This document shows positions 1 to 7,601 of a stretch of 29,107 nt of DNA, in pieces (position 1 is the first letter of the stretch; each line of letters begins with the position of its first letter). The DNA is from an uncultured Oscillospiraceae bacterium. Lineage in GTDB: Bacteria; Bacillota; Clostridia; Oscillospirales; Ruminococcaceae. The DNA is taken from positions 1-29,107 of the forward strand of contig CAKTCT010000033.1 of the NCBI GenBank assembly GCA_934539585.1, given 5' to 3'. The translations under genes and the position numbers were made by a program. The notes below the pieces were generated by a model. That model did not search any database, was not told the DNA's origin, and saw nothing but the letters and a program-made list of their open reading frames with translations.

Positions 1-97
1 CGCCGAGGTTATCCACAGAATATGCTGGTAGACCTCTGCTAAACGGAAACTTTGCAATTTATGCGGTGTTGCCCTAGGTTTATTGTAGCATAAATCG

Positions 98-900
98 ATG
101 GGTTCTGCAACGATGAAAAGGGGTGCGCTTTTGAAGAATCCTTCGGTGCGGGGCCGCGGCGTTTTGCCGGGCTTCCGCGGTTTTGGGATGGCGTTTCGAG
201 GATTGACGGCGTTGGGGGCGGGGAACGGGACGAGCACTTTTTAGGTGCATAGGGCGGCGGGGCGAAATGGGGTGCGGATGTTGGTTTTTTCATGTATCTT
301 TTGGGGAAATGTGGAGGTTTGGTTTCGGGATGGATTGGCGTTCAAAACGAGGATGGGGTGATGATGGGAGAATGGGCATAGGAAGGATGCGGCATTTTTA
401 AGGACCGCTTGGTGCGGGAACTGCGGCGTCTTGCCAGGAGTCCACAGCTTTTTTGGAGAGGAACGGGGGATGGTGCTTCGGGAGTTGGCGGTGCTGGGGT
501 GGGCAGCGGGACGAGTGCTTTGGAGTCATAGGCGGCGGGGCGGAATGGGGAGTGCGGGCAGTGGGATTTTCCATGGCTCTTTTGGGGAAATGTGAGGTTT
601 TGATTCAGGATGGCGGCCAATGTACGGATGGACGATGGCGGGAGAATAGCAGAGGTGGGCAAAGAGAGCGGCGCTTTTTTCGAAGGACTGCTTGGTATGG
701 GGCTGCGGCGTTTTGCCGGGCTTTCGCGGTTTTTGGGGAGGGATGGGGTAGTGTTGCCGGGGCGGATGGCGCTGTGTGGAAAGGAGGTGCTTTGGGGGCG
801 ATTCCGGGCGACATTTTGTTGGGACGAATGGGATGGAGGGCGGAGGTTTGGAAGCCGGAGGGGCTGGGGTTCCCTGCAAATTGGGGAAAATCCCGAAAAG
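98..900. repeat. Three degenerate tandem units in a G-biased non-coding stretch
   Basis: Bases 1-937 hold no gene I can support. Within them three related units can be aligned by eye, at roughly 98-351, 352-629 and 630-900. Shared anchors recur in the same order: a GATGGG-type start, a purine-rich block leading to GGTGCGGGG or GGTATGGGG (145, 411, 694), a GCGGCGTTTTGCCGGGC-like block, GGGACGA (227, 508, 821), and TTGGGGAAA near the end of each unit. Spacing between anchors varies from about 265 to 315 bases, so the units have diverged with indels. The top strand carries many G runs and few C runs. Long open frames on both strands here give low-complexity Pro/Ser/Arg or Gly/Trp proteins, as expected from base bias rather than coding. 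Confidence 0.6.
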
Positions 901-937
901 GGCGGGGAAAAACGGGAGGTTTTTGCTGTTTTTTCCC

Positions 938-966
938 TTGACAAGGGGGATGGGCCGTGTTAAAAT
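938..966 (+). promoter_or_regulatory. Sigma-A promoter of thrS
   Basis: A consensus -35 (TTGACA, 938-943) is followed after exactly 17 bases by TAAAAT (961-966). Transcription would start near 973, just ahead of the T-box leader. This is the best-matching -35 among the promoters found in the window. Confidence 0.8.
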
Positions 967-969
967 GAG

Positions 970-1210
970 GATACAGATTGAAACCTGCGAGCAGGACGCG
1001 GTTCTCTCGTCCACTTCCGTACAGAGAGGAATGTCACCGGCTGAAAGCATTCCCGGAAAAGAGAGTTCCGATACCACCTGTGAGGGCGCAGCGAACTGCG
1101 ACGACTGGCCATCGTTACCGGGCTGCAAAGTGACGGCGGGTATCCTGCCGTAATTTGGGTGGAACCGTGGAGCATCGCTTCATCCCTTTTTGGGATGGGG
1201 CGTTTTTGTT
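970..1210 (+). promoter_or_regulatory. T-box riboswitch controlling thrS
   Basis: The 5' leader of thrS carries the T-box signature TGGGTGGAACCGTGG (about 1156-1170), immediately followed by an intrinsic terminator. In this family uncharged tRNA binds the leader, its CCA end pairs with the T-box bulge, and the terminator is replaced by an antiterminator, so the synthetase is made when its amino acid runs short. Upstream, 1031-1080 looks like the apical part of Stem I, including GGCTGAAAGC. A tandem ACC-ACC at 1073-1078 is a plausible threonine specifier codon position, but I could not fold Stem I to confirm it. The exact 5' end is inferred from the promoter. Confidence 0.85.
1176..1210 (+). 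terminator. T-box attenuator terminator
   Basis: CGCTTCATCCC (1176-1186) pairs with GGGATGGGGCG (1192-1202) around a TTTTT loop, giving an 11-bp stem with two G-U pairs, followed by a TTTTTGTTTT tract. It lies directly after the T-box motif, as expected for a transcription-attenuating T-box. Confidence 0.85.
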
Positions 1211-1268
1211 TTCCGCAGGAAAATCTGAAACCGTTTTTGAAGCTGACATAGAGAAAGGAAGAATTGGT

Positions 1269-3215
1269 ATGAACATCACTCTGAAAGACGGCAGCGTCAA
1301 GGTCTATGACGCCCCCGTTTCTGCCGCAGACATCTGTAAGGACCTGAGCATGGGCCTTTACCGGGCCGCCTGCTGCTGCAAGGTAAACGGCGAGGTCAAG
1401 GACCTCCGCACCGTCATCGACGGCGACGCCTCCCTGGAAATCCTCACCTTCGACGACCCCGATGGCAAGAAGACCTTCTGGCACTCGGCCTCCCACCTGC
1501 TGGCCCAGGCCGTGAAGCGGCTGTTCCCCCAGGCCAAGCTGGCCATCGGCCCCGCCATCGACGGCGGCTTCTACTACGACTTCGACGTGGAGAAGCCCTT
1601 TACTCCCGAGGATCTGGCTGCTCTCGAAGCGGAAATGAAGAAGATCGTCAAGGAAAAACCCGCCATCCAGCGGTTCACCCTCTCCCCTGAGGAGGGCAAA
1701 AAGCTCATGGAGGAGCGGAACGAACCTTATAAGCTGGAACTGATCGCCGAGCACGCCGCCAAGGGCGACGATCTCTCCTTCTACCGTCAGGACGAGTTCG
1801 TGGACCTCTGCGCAGGCCCCCATCTGCCGGATATCTCCGCAATCAAAGCCTTTAAGCTCACCGCCACCACCGGCGCTTACTGGCGGGGCGACGCCAAGAG
1901 CCGCCAGCTTTGCCGGGTCTACGGCAGCGCCTTCCCCAAGAAGGAAGAACTGGAAGAATACCTGAAGGCCCGGGAGGACGCCCTGAAGCGGGACCACAAC
2001 AAGCTGGGCCGGGATCTGGAATACTTCACCACCGTGGACTGCATCGGCCAGGGCCTGCCCATCATGCTGCCCAAGGGCGCCCGGGTTATCCAGCTGCTCC
2101 AGCGCTGGGTGGAGGACACCGAACAGAAGAAGGGCTATCTGCTGACCAAGACCCCCCTCATGGCCAAGCGGGAGCTTTATAAAATCTCCGGCCATTGGGA
2201 CCACTATCTGGACGGCATGTTCGTCCTGGGCGACCCCCACGACGAGACCAAGGAGTGCTTCGCGCTCCGTCCCATGACCTGCCCCTTCCAGTATCAGGTG
2301 TACTTAAACCGCCAGCGGTCCTACCGGGAGCTGCCCATGCGGCTGGGCGAGACGTCCACCCTGTTCCGCAACGAGGATTCCGGCGAGATGCACGGCCTGA
2401 TCCGGGTGCGGCAGTTCACCATCTCCGAGGGCCATCTGGTGCTCCGGCCCGATCAGCTGGAGGAGGAGTTCAAGGGCTGCCTGGAGCTGGCAAAATACTG
2501 CCTGGGCACCGTGGGACTTCTGGACAAGTGCACCTTCCGGTTCTCCCAGTGGGATCCGGCTAACCCCAACAACAAATACGAGGGCACTGCGGAGCAGTGG
2601 GATCATGCCCAGTCCACCATGGAGCGCATCCTCAAGGACCTGGACGTGGACTACACCATCGGCATCGACGAAGCCGCCTTCTACGGACCCAAGCTGGACA
2701 TCCAGTACAAGAACGTCTTTGGCAAGGAAGACACCCTTGTGACCATCCAGATCGACATGCTGCTGGCCCAGCGCTTCGGCATGTACTACATTGACGAAAA
2801 CGGCGAGAAGGCGCTGCCCTACATCATCCACCGGACCTCTCTGGGCTGCTACGAGCGGACCCTGGCCTACCTCATCGAGGAGTACGCCGGGGCGCTGCCC
2901 ACCTGGATGATGCCGGAGCAGGTGCGGTTCCTGCCCATTACCGACCGGGCTGCGGATTACTGCCAGAAGCAGGCGGAAATCCTCCGGAGCCAGGGCTTCC
3001 GTGTGGAAGTCGACGCCCGCAACGAAAAGGTTGGCAAGAAGATCCGGGAAGCCACGCTGGAAAAAATTCCTTACATGCTGGTGGTGGGCGACCGGGATAT
3101 GGAAGCCAACACCGTCTCCGTCCGGACCCGTGGCGGCGAGGACCTGGGGGCCATGTCCCTGGGCGATTTCAGCGCTATGCTGGAGAAAAAGGTCAAGGAG
3201 TTCGCCAAAGACTAA
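1269..3215 (+). CDS. thrS: Threonyl-tRNA synthetase
   Basis: Cytosolic class II synthetase that charges tRNA-Thr; 648 residues, full length for the family. Order of domains: TGS (about 1-62), editing domain with HxxxH (H72, H76) and the C181/H185 pair, class II catalytic core, and C-terminal anticodon-binding domain (from about 545). By alignment from memory to the E. coli enzyme, the zinc ligands are C338, H389 and H521, and the motif 2 arginine is R367 in FRNEDSGE. Motif 2 reads RVRQFTISEGH where E. coli has RVRGFTQDDAH, so it belongs to a divergent bacterial branch but keeps the catalytic residues. The frame is open from 1155, but the start at 1269 follows an AAAGGAAG ribosome site and begins the TGS domain; an earlier start would fall inside the T-box. 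Threonine-responsive control by the T-box is expected. Confidence 0.97.
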   Translation: MNITLKDGSVKVYDAPVSAADICKDLSMGLYRAACCCKVNGEVKDLRTVIDGDASLEILTFDDPDGKKTFWHSASHLLAQAVKRLFPQAKLAIGPAIDGGFYYDFDVEKPFTPEDLAALEAEMKKIVKEKPAIQRFTLSPEEGKKLMEERNEPYKLELIAEHAAKGDDLSFYRQDEFVDLCAGPHLPDISAIKAFKLTATTGAYWRGDAKSRQLCRVYGSAFPKKEELEEYLKAREDALKRDHNKLGRDLEYFTTVDCIGQGLPIMLPKGARVIQLLQRWVEDTEQKKGYLLTKTPLMAKRELYKISGHWDHYLDGMFVLGDPHDETKECFALRPMTCPFQYQVYLNRQRSYRELPMRLGETSTLFRNEDSGEMHGLIRVRQFTISEGHLVLRPDQLEEEFKGCLELAKYCLGTVGLLDKCTFRFSQWDPANPNNKYEGTAEQWDHAQSTMERILKDLDVDYTIGIDEAAFYGPKLDIQYKNVFGKEDTLVTIQIDMLLAQRFGMYYIDENGEKALPYIIHRTSLGCYERTLAYLIEEYAGALPTWMMPEQVRFLPITDRAADYCQKQAEILRSQGFRVEVDARNEKVGKKIREATLEKIPYMLVVGDRDMEANTVSVRTRGGEDLGAMSLGDFSAMLEKKVKEFAKD

Positions 3216-3231
3216 GCGGACAGCAAAAGAG

Positions 3232-3271
3232 AACGCCTCCGGATACCCTTGGGGTTTCCGGAGGCGTTTTT
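3232..3271. terminator. Terminator between thrS and rhaB (possibly bidirectional)
   Basis: AACGCCTCCGGA...CCC (3232-3248) pairs with GGG...TCCGGAGGCGTT (3252-3268), followed by T residues on the plus strand. It ends thrS. It also lies 10 bases beyond the stop of the converging minus-strand kinase gene and has a looser T-rich run on that side. Confidence 0.85.
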
Positions 3272-3281
3272 GGCGGAAAAA

Positions 3282-4742
3282 TCAGGAAAGAAGCTGGCGG
3301 AAGCGGCGGTAGGCGTCGTCCCAGGCGGGGGAGGGGTGGGGCTCGAACCGGCGGAATTCGCTGGAGGAGGCGATGATCTTCCGGGCCTCGGCTACGGAAG
3401 AAATGGCTCCCAGGGCGATGAGCTGGACGGCGATATTCCCCAGAACCGTGGCTTCGATGGGTCCTGCGGTGACGGGGATGCCGCAGGCGTCGGCGGCCAG
3501 CTGGCAGAGGAAGCCGTCCTTGGTGCCGCCGCCCACGATGTGGAGGGTAGGGTAGGCTTTGCCGGTGGTTTCCCGGAGCATCTCCAGGGAGCAGCGGTAC
3601 TTCAGGGCCAGGCTTTCGTAGACGCAGCGCATGACCTGGCCGCGGTTTTCCGGGACGGGCTGGCCGGTCTTCCGGCAGAAGGCCCGGATGCGCTCCGGCA
3701 GGTCGCCGGGGGCTTCAAATTCCGGGGCGTCGGGGTCCACGAAGGAGACGAAGGGGGCTTCGGCCAGGGCTTCCTGCTCCAGGCTGGCGTAGGTGACGTC
3801 AAAGCCCTCCCGAAGCCACTGCCGGCGGGATTCCTGGATGAGCCAGAGGCCCATGATGTTCCGGAGGAGGGTGATGGTCTTGCCGTAGCCGCCTTCGTTG
3901 GTCAGGTTGAAGCGCTGGGTCTTTTCGTTGATCACCGGGGCGTCCAGCTCGGTGCCGAACAGGGACCAGGTGCCGCAGCTGATATAGAGGAAATCTTTTT
4001 CCTGGGCGGGGGTGGCGGCCACGGCGGAGGCGGTGTCATGGGAGGCCACGGCGATGACCGGGACCCGGGCCACGCCCAGCTCTTCCGCCAGGTCCGCCGT
4101 CAGGGTGCCGTAGACCGTGCCGGGGAGGATGATCTCCGGGAGGATATGGGCGGGGAGGCCCAGGCGTTCCAGAAGCTCCCGGTCCCAGTCGCCGGTATAG
4201 GGGTCCAGCATCTGGGTGGTGGAGGCTTCGGTGTACTCCGCCTTTTTTTCGCCGGTGAGGAGGTAGCTGAAAAAGTCCGGGATCAGGAGAAGGCTTTCCG
4301 CCCGCTCCAGAAGGTCCGGGCGCTTTTTGGCCAGGGACAGGAGCTGGAACACGGTGTTGATCCGCATGAACTGGCTGCCGGTGCGCTGGTACATTTCCTC
4401 CCGGGGGACCAGGCGGAAGGTTTCCTCCATCATGCCCTCGGTGCGGGAATCCCGGTAGTGGACGGGGTTGGCAATCAGGTCCCCGGCCTTGTCCAGAAGG
4501 GCGAAGTCCACGCCCCAGGTGTCGATGCCGATGGCGTCGAAGCCGCCTTTGGCCTTGGCCTTGCGGATGCCTTCCTTGATTTCAAAGAACAGCCGGGGAG
4601 CGTCCCAGTAAAGGGTGCCGTTCATCCGGACGGGGTCGTTTGAGAAGCGGTGGATTTCTTCCAGAGAGATGTTTTTTCCGTCAAAACGGCCCAGCATGGC
4701 CCGGCCGCTGGACGCGCCGAAGTCAAAGGCCAGAACCTTCAT
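3282..4742 (-). CDS. rhaB: Rhamnulokinase (FGGY carbohydrate kinase)
   Basis: 486-residue FGGY-family kinase, expected to phosphorylate L-rhamnulose (or the related L-fuculose) at C1 with ATP. The N-terminal phosphate-binding loop is FDFGASSGRAMLGRFDGK (from residue 6). Further family motifs are GIDTWGVDFALLD, the ASHDTASAVAA segment containing the likely catalytic Asp, and SCGTWSLFGTE in the C-terminal ATP-binding lobe. The ASSGR N-terminus and GTWSL motif favour RhaB over xylulokinase or glycerol kinase; the exact sugar is an inference. The stop of the aldolase gene is 2 bases before its start, so the two are cotranscribed. No isomerase (RhaA or FucI) or sugar transporter is present in the window. 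Confidence 0.9.
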   Translation of the reverse strand: MKVLAFDFGASSGRAMLGRFDGKNISLEEIHRFSNDPVRMNGTLYWDAPRLFFEIKEGIRKAKAKGGFDAIGIDTWGVDFALLDKAGDLIANPVHYRDSRTEGMMEETFRLVPREEMYQRTGSQFMRINTVFQLLSLAKKRPDLLERAESLLLIPDFFSYLLTGEKKAEYTEASTTQMLDPYTGDWDRELLERLGLPAHILPEIILPGTVYGTLTADLAEELGVARVPVIAVASHDTASAVAATPAQEKDFLYISCGTWSLFGTELDAPVINEKTQRFNLTNEGGYGKTITLLRNIMGLWLIQESRRQWLREGFDVTYASLEQEALAEAPFVSFVDPDAPEFEAPGDLPERIRAFCRKTGQPVPENRGQVMRCVYESLALKYRCSLEMLRETTGKAYPTLHIVGGGTKDGFLCQLAADACGIPVTAGPIEATVLGNIAVQLIALGAISSVAEARKIIASSSEFRRFEPHPSPAWDDAYRRFRQLLS

Positions 4743-4744
4743 GG

Positions 4745-5443
4745 TCAGTCCTCCTTTTTGGAAGGGTATTTTTTATAGCCGGGGTGGCGGCCGGTGACTT
4801 TGTAGTAGTTTTTCCGCAGGTACATCAGCTTGTCGATCTGGTCCCGGGGAATCTCCCGCGCACCGCCAAGAAGGTGGGCCGTCAGGCTGATCTTGGCATA
4901 GAGCTCCAGTGTCTCCATGCGGTAGTAGGCGGTGAGGAGGTCGGCTCCTACCGTAAGGGCGCCGTGGTTTTGGAGGAGCAGCACGTCGTGCTCCGGCAGA
5001 TAGGGGGCGATGGCGTTGGGGACCTCGTCGGTGGAGGGGGTGCCGTAGGGGGTCAGGGGAATGGAACCGATGGCAATGACGGTCTCAATCATGGAGTATT
5101 CGTCCAGACTTAAACCTGCCACGGCGTAGCCGGTGGCCGTGGGAGGATGGGCGTGAACGACGCCGTTGACGTCCTCCCGCTCCTTGTAGCAGCGGAGGTG
5201 CATTTTGATCTCGGAGGAGGGCTTGTAGCCGGGGGCTCCTTCCAGAACCTCGCCTTTGTCGTTGATGCGGACCAGCTTTTCGGGGGTGATGAAGCTTTTG
5301 CTGATGCCGGTGGGGGTGGCCAGGAAGGTGCCGTCGCTGAGGCGGACGGACACGTTGCCGTCATTGGCGGCGACCCAGCCCAGCTGCCACATTTTGTGAC
5401 AGACGTCGCAGATTTGATCCTTGATGGCGTCCAGATTTTCCAT
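4745..5443 (-). CDS. Class II aldolase, FucA/RhaD type
   Basis: 232-residue zinc-dependent class II aldolase/adducin-family protein that should cleave L-fuculose- or L-rhamnulose-1-phosphate to DHAP and L-lactaldehyde. The metal site is visible as H97 and H99 in HAHPPTATG and H160 in QNHGALTVG; the catalytic Glu is E78 in KPSSEIKMH, matching the FucA layout. Its length is closer to FucA (about 215) than to E. coli RhaD (about 274), yet it is paired with a RhaB-type kinase. Related ribulose-5-phosphate epimerases share the fold and are an alternative, but the kinase partner and the DeoR neighbour favour deoxysugar breakdown. An ACGGAG ribosome site precedes the ATG. It is the first gene of a two-gene minus-strand operon. 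Confidence 0.87.
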   Translation of the reverse strand: MENLDAIKDQICDVCHKMWQLGWVAANDGNVSVRLSDGTFLATPTGISKSFITPEKLVRINDKGEVLEGAPGYKPSSEIKMHLRCYKEREDVNGVVHAHPPTATGYAVAGLSLDEYSMIETVIAIGSIPLTPYGTPSTDEVPNAIAPYLPEHDVLLLQNHGALTVGADLLTAYYRMETLELYAKISLTAHLLGGAREIPRDQIDKLMYLRKNYYKVTGRHPGYKKYPSKKED

Positions 5444-5504
5444 GAAAAATCGCTCCGTTTCGGTAAAAAATTTCGCTGCGGGCTTGCGCGCCGCCGTTAT
5501 CTTT

Positions 5505-5534
5505 ATTATAATAAAAAATGAGCGGTTTTGTAAA
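5505..5534 (-). promoter_or_regulatory. Promoter of the aldolase-kinase operon with an AT palindrome
   Basis: On the minus strand TTTACA (5534-5529) is followed after 18 bases by TATAAT (5510-5505). The -10 lies inside a perfect 12-base palindrome, TTATTATAATAA (5503-5514), a possible operator for the divergent DeoR regulator, though AT palindromes can also arise simply from a good -10. Confidence 0.65.
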
Positions 5535-5621
5535 GAATCGGCGGGATATTCGCGAGATAATCACAAAAACGCGCAGAATAAATCATGTCCGCTCAGTTTT
5601 TGAGCGTTTGGAGGGAGCAGG

Positions 5622-6350
5622 ATGTCCGGATACGTTCGGCAGAAGGAGATATTGGAGCTGCTGGGGAAGAAATCGGCGGTTTCGGTGGCGGAGCTCTGCG
5701 AGACGCTGTACGCCAGCGCACCTACCATCCGGCGGGACCTGCAGTTCCTGGAAAAGGAGGGGCTCATCCGGCGGACCCACGGCGGGGCGGCGCTCCTGCG
5801 GGGGACAGCGGCGGAGTCGCCCTTCACCATCCGGTCCGGGGAGAACGGCTCCGCCAAGGAGCAGCTGGCGGCGGAGGCGGAGGCGCTGATCTCCGACGGG
5901 ATGACGCTGTTTCTGGATTCCAGCTCCACGGTGCTCCATCTGGCCAGGCGGCTGGGGCGGTTCCGTGAGCTGACGGTGATCACCAACGGCATCCGGACGG
6001 CGGAGGTGCTCAGCGATTTCCCCCACCTGACGGTGTTTTCCACCGGGGGGCGGGTGCGGCCCCATTCCAAGTCCTTCATCGGGACGGCGGCCTGCGATTT
6101 CATCCGGGCCCACCGGGCGGATTACTGCTTTTTCTCCAGCCAGGGGGTCAGCGAGGAAAATGGCGCCACCGAGGCCAACGAGGAGGAGGCGCTGCTGAAG
6201 CGGGCCTATCTGGCCGGGAGCCGGAAGGCGGTGCTGCTCTTTGACGAGAGCAAGTGGGGGAAGGAGTACTGCGCCCGGATCTGCTACCTGACAGAGCTTT
6301 CCGCGGTTTTCCGCCGGGGAGAGGGCATAAATCCCGGGCGGGGGGCATAG
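5622..6350 (+). CDS. DeoR-family transcriptional regulator
   Basis: 242-residue DNA-binding regulator. Residues 6-57 form the DeoR helix-turn-helix (SVAELCETLYASAPTIRRDL, then LEKEGLIRRTHGGA, the family signature). Residues about 75-235 are the DeoRC sugar-phosphate-sensing domain, with FLDSSSTVLHLARRL and ITNGIRTAEVL resembling the phosphate-binding loops of the ISOCOT fold. It is transcribed divergently from the aldolase-kinase operon with a 178-base gap, the usual arrangement for a local repressor whose ligand is a phosphorylated intermediate of that pathway. The start follows a GGAGGG site (about 5611-5616). The last residues (RRGEGINPGRGA) are not conserved-looking. The regulated targets and ligand are inferred from position. 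Confidence 0.9.
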   Translation: MSGYVRQKEILELLGKKSAVSVAELCETLYASAPTIRRDLQFLEKEGLIRRTHGGAALLRGTAAESPFTIRSGENGSAKEQLAAEAEALISDGMTLFLDSSSTVLHLARRLGRFRELTVITNGIRTAEVLSDFPHLTVFSTGGRVRPHSKSFIGTAACDFIRAHRADYCFFSSQGVSEENGATEANEEEALLKRAYLAGSRKAVLLFDESKWGKEYCARICYLTELSAVFRRGEGINPGRGA

Positions 6351-6395
6351 GCTGGCACCGGGCCCGGGAAATTCCGGTTTCCGGGGGACAAGTGG

Positions 6396-6424
6396 TTGAA
6401 ATACGGCGGAAAATGTGCTATAAT
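6396..6424 (+). promoter_or_regulatory. Extended -10 promoter of the ddl operon
   Basis: TTGAAA (6396-6401), a 17-base spacer and TATAAT (6419-6424), preceded by TGTGC so that an extended -10 (TGn) is present. The same -10 block, TGTGCTATAAT, recurs before ychF and the CarD gene. Confidence 0.85.
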
Positions 6425-6524
6425 ATATCAGTTATAGAATGGAGTACCAGACCTTGGGGCCGGCTCTGTTTTTGGATACAATAGGCGGCGGGAATACCGC
6501 CCCTGGAAAATGGAGGGACACACT

Positions 6525-7601
6525 ATGGCAAAACAGCGAATCGCCGTTCTGTTCGGAGGGGCGTCGTCCGAGCATGAGGTTTCCTGCGTTTCGGCCAGCT
6601 CTGTGATTGCGAATATTCCGGCGGAGCAGTATGAGATCGTCTGCATCGGCATTACGAAAAAGGGGAAATGGCTCTTTTATCCCGGCGAGGTGGAGAACAT
6701 CGCCAACGGTCAGTGGGAGAAGCACCCTGACTGCTGCCCCTGCATGATGGCCATCGACAACGCCAAAAAGGGTATCTACAAGGTCCTGGCGGACCAGACC
6801 CTGACCTTCCTGCCCATTGACTGCTTCTTCCCGGTGCTCCACGGCAAAAACGGCGAGGACGGCACCATCCAGGGGCTGTTTGAGATGAGCATGGTGCCCT
6901 ATGTGGGCTGCGGGACCTGCGCCTCGGCCATCTGCATGGACAAAGCCTTCACCCACGTGGTGCTGGAGGGGGCCGGGATCAGGATGGCGCCCTACATCCT
7001 GGTGAAGCGGTCCGACCGGTTCCGGCCGGAGCAGATCGCCCAGAAGGTGGTGGACACCCTGGGCTTCCCGGTGTTTGTGAAGCCCGCCAACGCCGGGTCC
7101 TCCGTGGGCGTCAGCAAGGCCAAGGACGAAAACGAGCTGGAACAGGCCGTGAAACTGGCCTTTGTCCACGACGGGAAGGTCCTCATCGAGAAGGCCATCG
7201 TGGGCAAGGAGGTGGAGTGCGCGGTGCTGGGCAACCAGGACCCCGAAGCCTCCATTCTGGGGGAGATCACCCCGGCCAACGAGTTCTACGACTACGAGGC
7301 CAAGTACGAAAACGCCGCGTCGGAGCTCCACATCCCCGCCCGGATCAGCCAGGACCTGTCCTACCAGGTCCGGGACATCGCGGTGAAGGCTTTCAAGGCT
7401 CTGGACTGCGCCGGGCTTTCCCGGGTGGACTTCTTTGTGACTCCGGCCCAGGAAATTTACCTCAACGAGCTGAACACCATGCCCGGGTTCACCTCCATCA
7501 GCATGTATCCCAAGCTGTGGCAGGCCACGGGGCTTTCCTACGGCGCGCTGCTGGACCGGCTGATCCGGCTGGCCATGGAAAGGGCGGAAAGCAATGGATA
7601 A
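6525..7601 (+). CDS. ddl: D-alanine--D-alanine ligase
   Basis: 358-residue ATP-grasp enzyme that makes the D-Ala-D-Ala dipeptide for peptidoglycan in the cytosol. The N-terminal motif is VLFGGASSEHEVSCVSA; the substrate loop HGKNGEDGTIQG, the ATP-grasp block VFVKPANAGSSVGVSKA and the metal-binding C-terminus FFVTPAQEIYLNELNTMPGFT are all intact. The omega loop reads FYDYEAKY (Y255-Y261), the tyrosine form typical of D-Ala-D-Ala ligases rather than the histidine form of VanA-type D-Ala-D-Lac ligases, so vancomycin-type substrate change is not indicated. The ATG at 6525 follows GGAGGG (6512-6517); an upstream in-frame ATG at 6510 overlaps that site and is unlikely. It is first in an operon and overlaps murI by 8 bases. 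Confidence 0.97.
   Translation: MAKQRIAVLFGGASSEHEVSCVSASSVIANIPAEQYEIVCIGITKKGKWLFYPGEVENIANGQWEKHPDCCPCMMAIDNAKKGIYKVLADQTLTFLPIDCFFPVLHGKNGEDGTIQGLFEMSMVPYVGCGTCASAICMDKAFTHVVLEGAGIRMAPYILVKRSDRFRPEQIAQKVVDTLGFPVFVKPANAGSSVGVSKAKDENELEQAVKLAFVHDGKVLIEKAIVGKEVECAVLGNQDPEASILGEITPANEFYDYEAKYENAASELHIPARISQDLSYQVRDIAVKAFKALDCAGLSRVDFFVTPAQEIYLNELNTMPGFTSISMYPKLWQATGLSYGALLDRLIRLAMERAESNG

Noticed and set aside
9..17. DnaA box TTATCCACA, possible replication origin
   Set aside because: Only one box and no dnaA, dnaN, AT-rich unwinding region or box cluster nearby.
39..1128. Several long open frames on both strands in the leader region (for example minus 342-944, 200 residues, and plus 453-941)
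   Set aside because: The products are low-complexity Pro/Ser/Lys/Arg or Gly/Trp/Arg strings with no family resemblance and no good ribosome sites. They overlap each other and the T-box promoter, and follow from the G bias.
3249..4643. 464-residue open frame antisense to the rhaB gene
   Set aside because: It is complementary to a convincing kinase gene and its product is a Gly/Val/Ala-rich shadow with no motif.
6525..7601. VanA-type D-Ala-D-Lac ligase (vancomycin resistance)
   Set aside because: The omega loop has the EAKY tyrosine form of ordinary Ddl, and no vanH, vanX, vanR or vanS neighbours are present.
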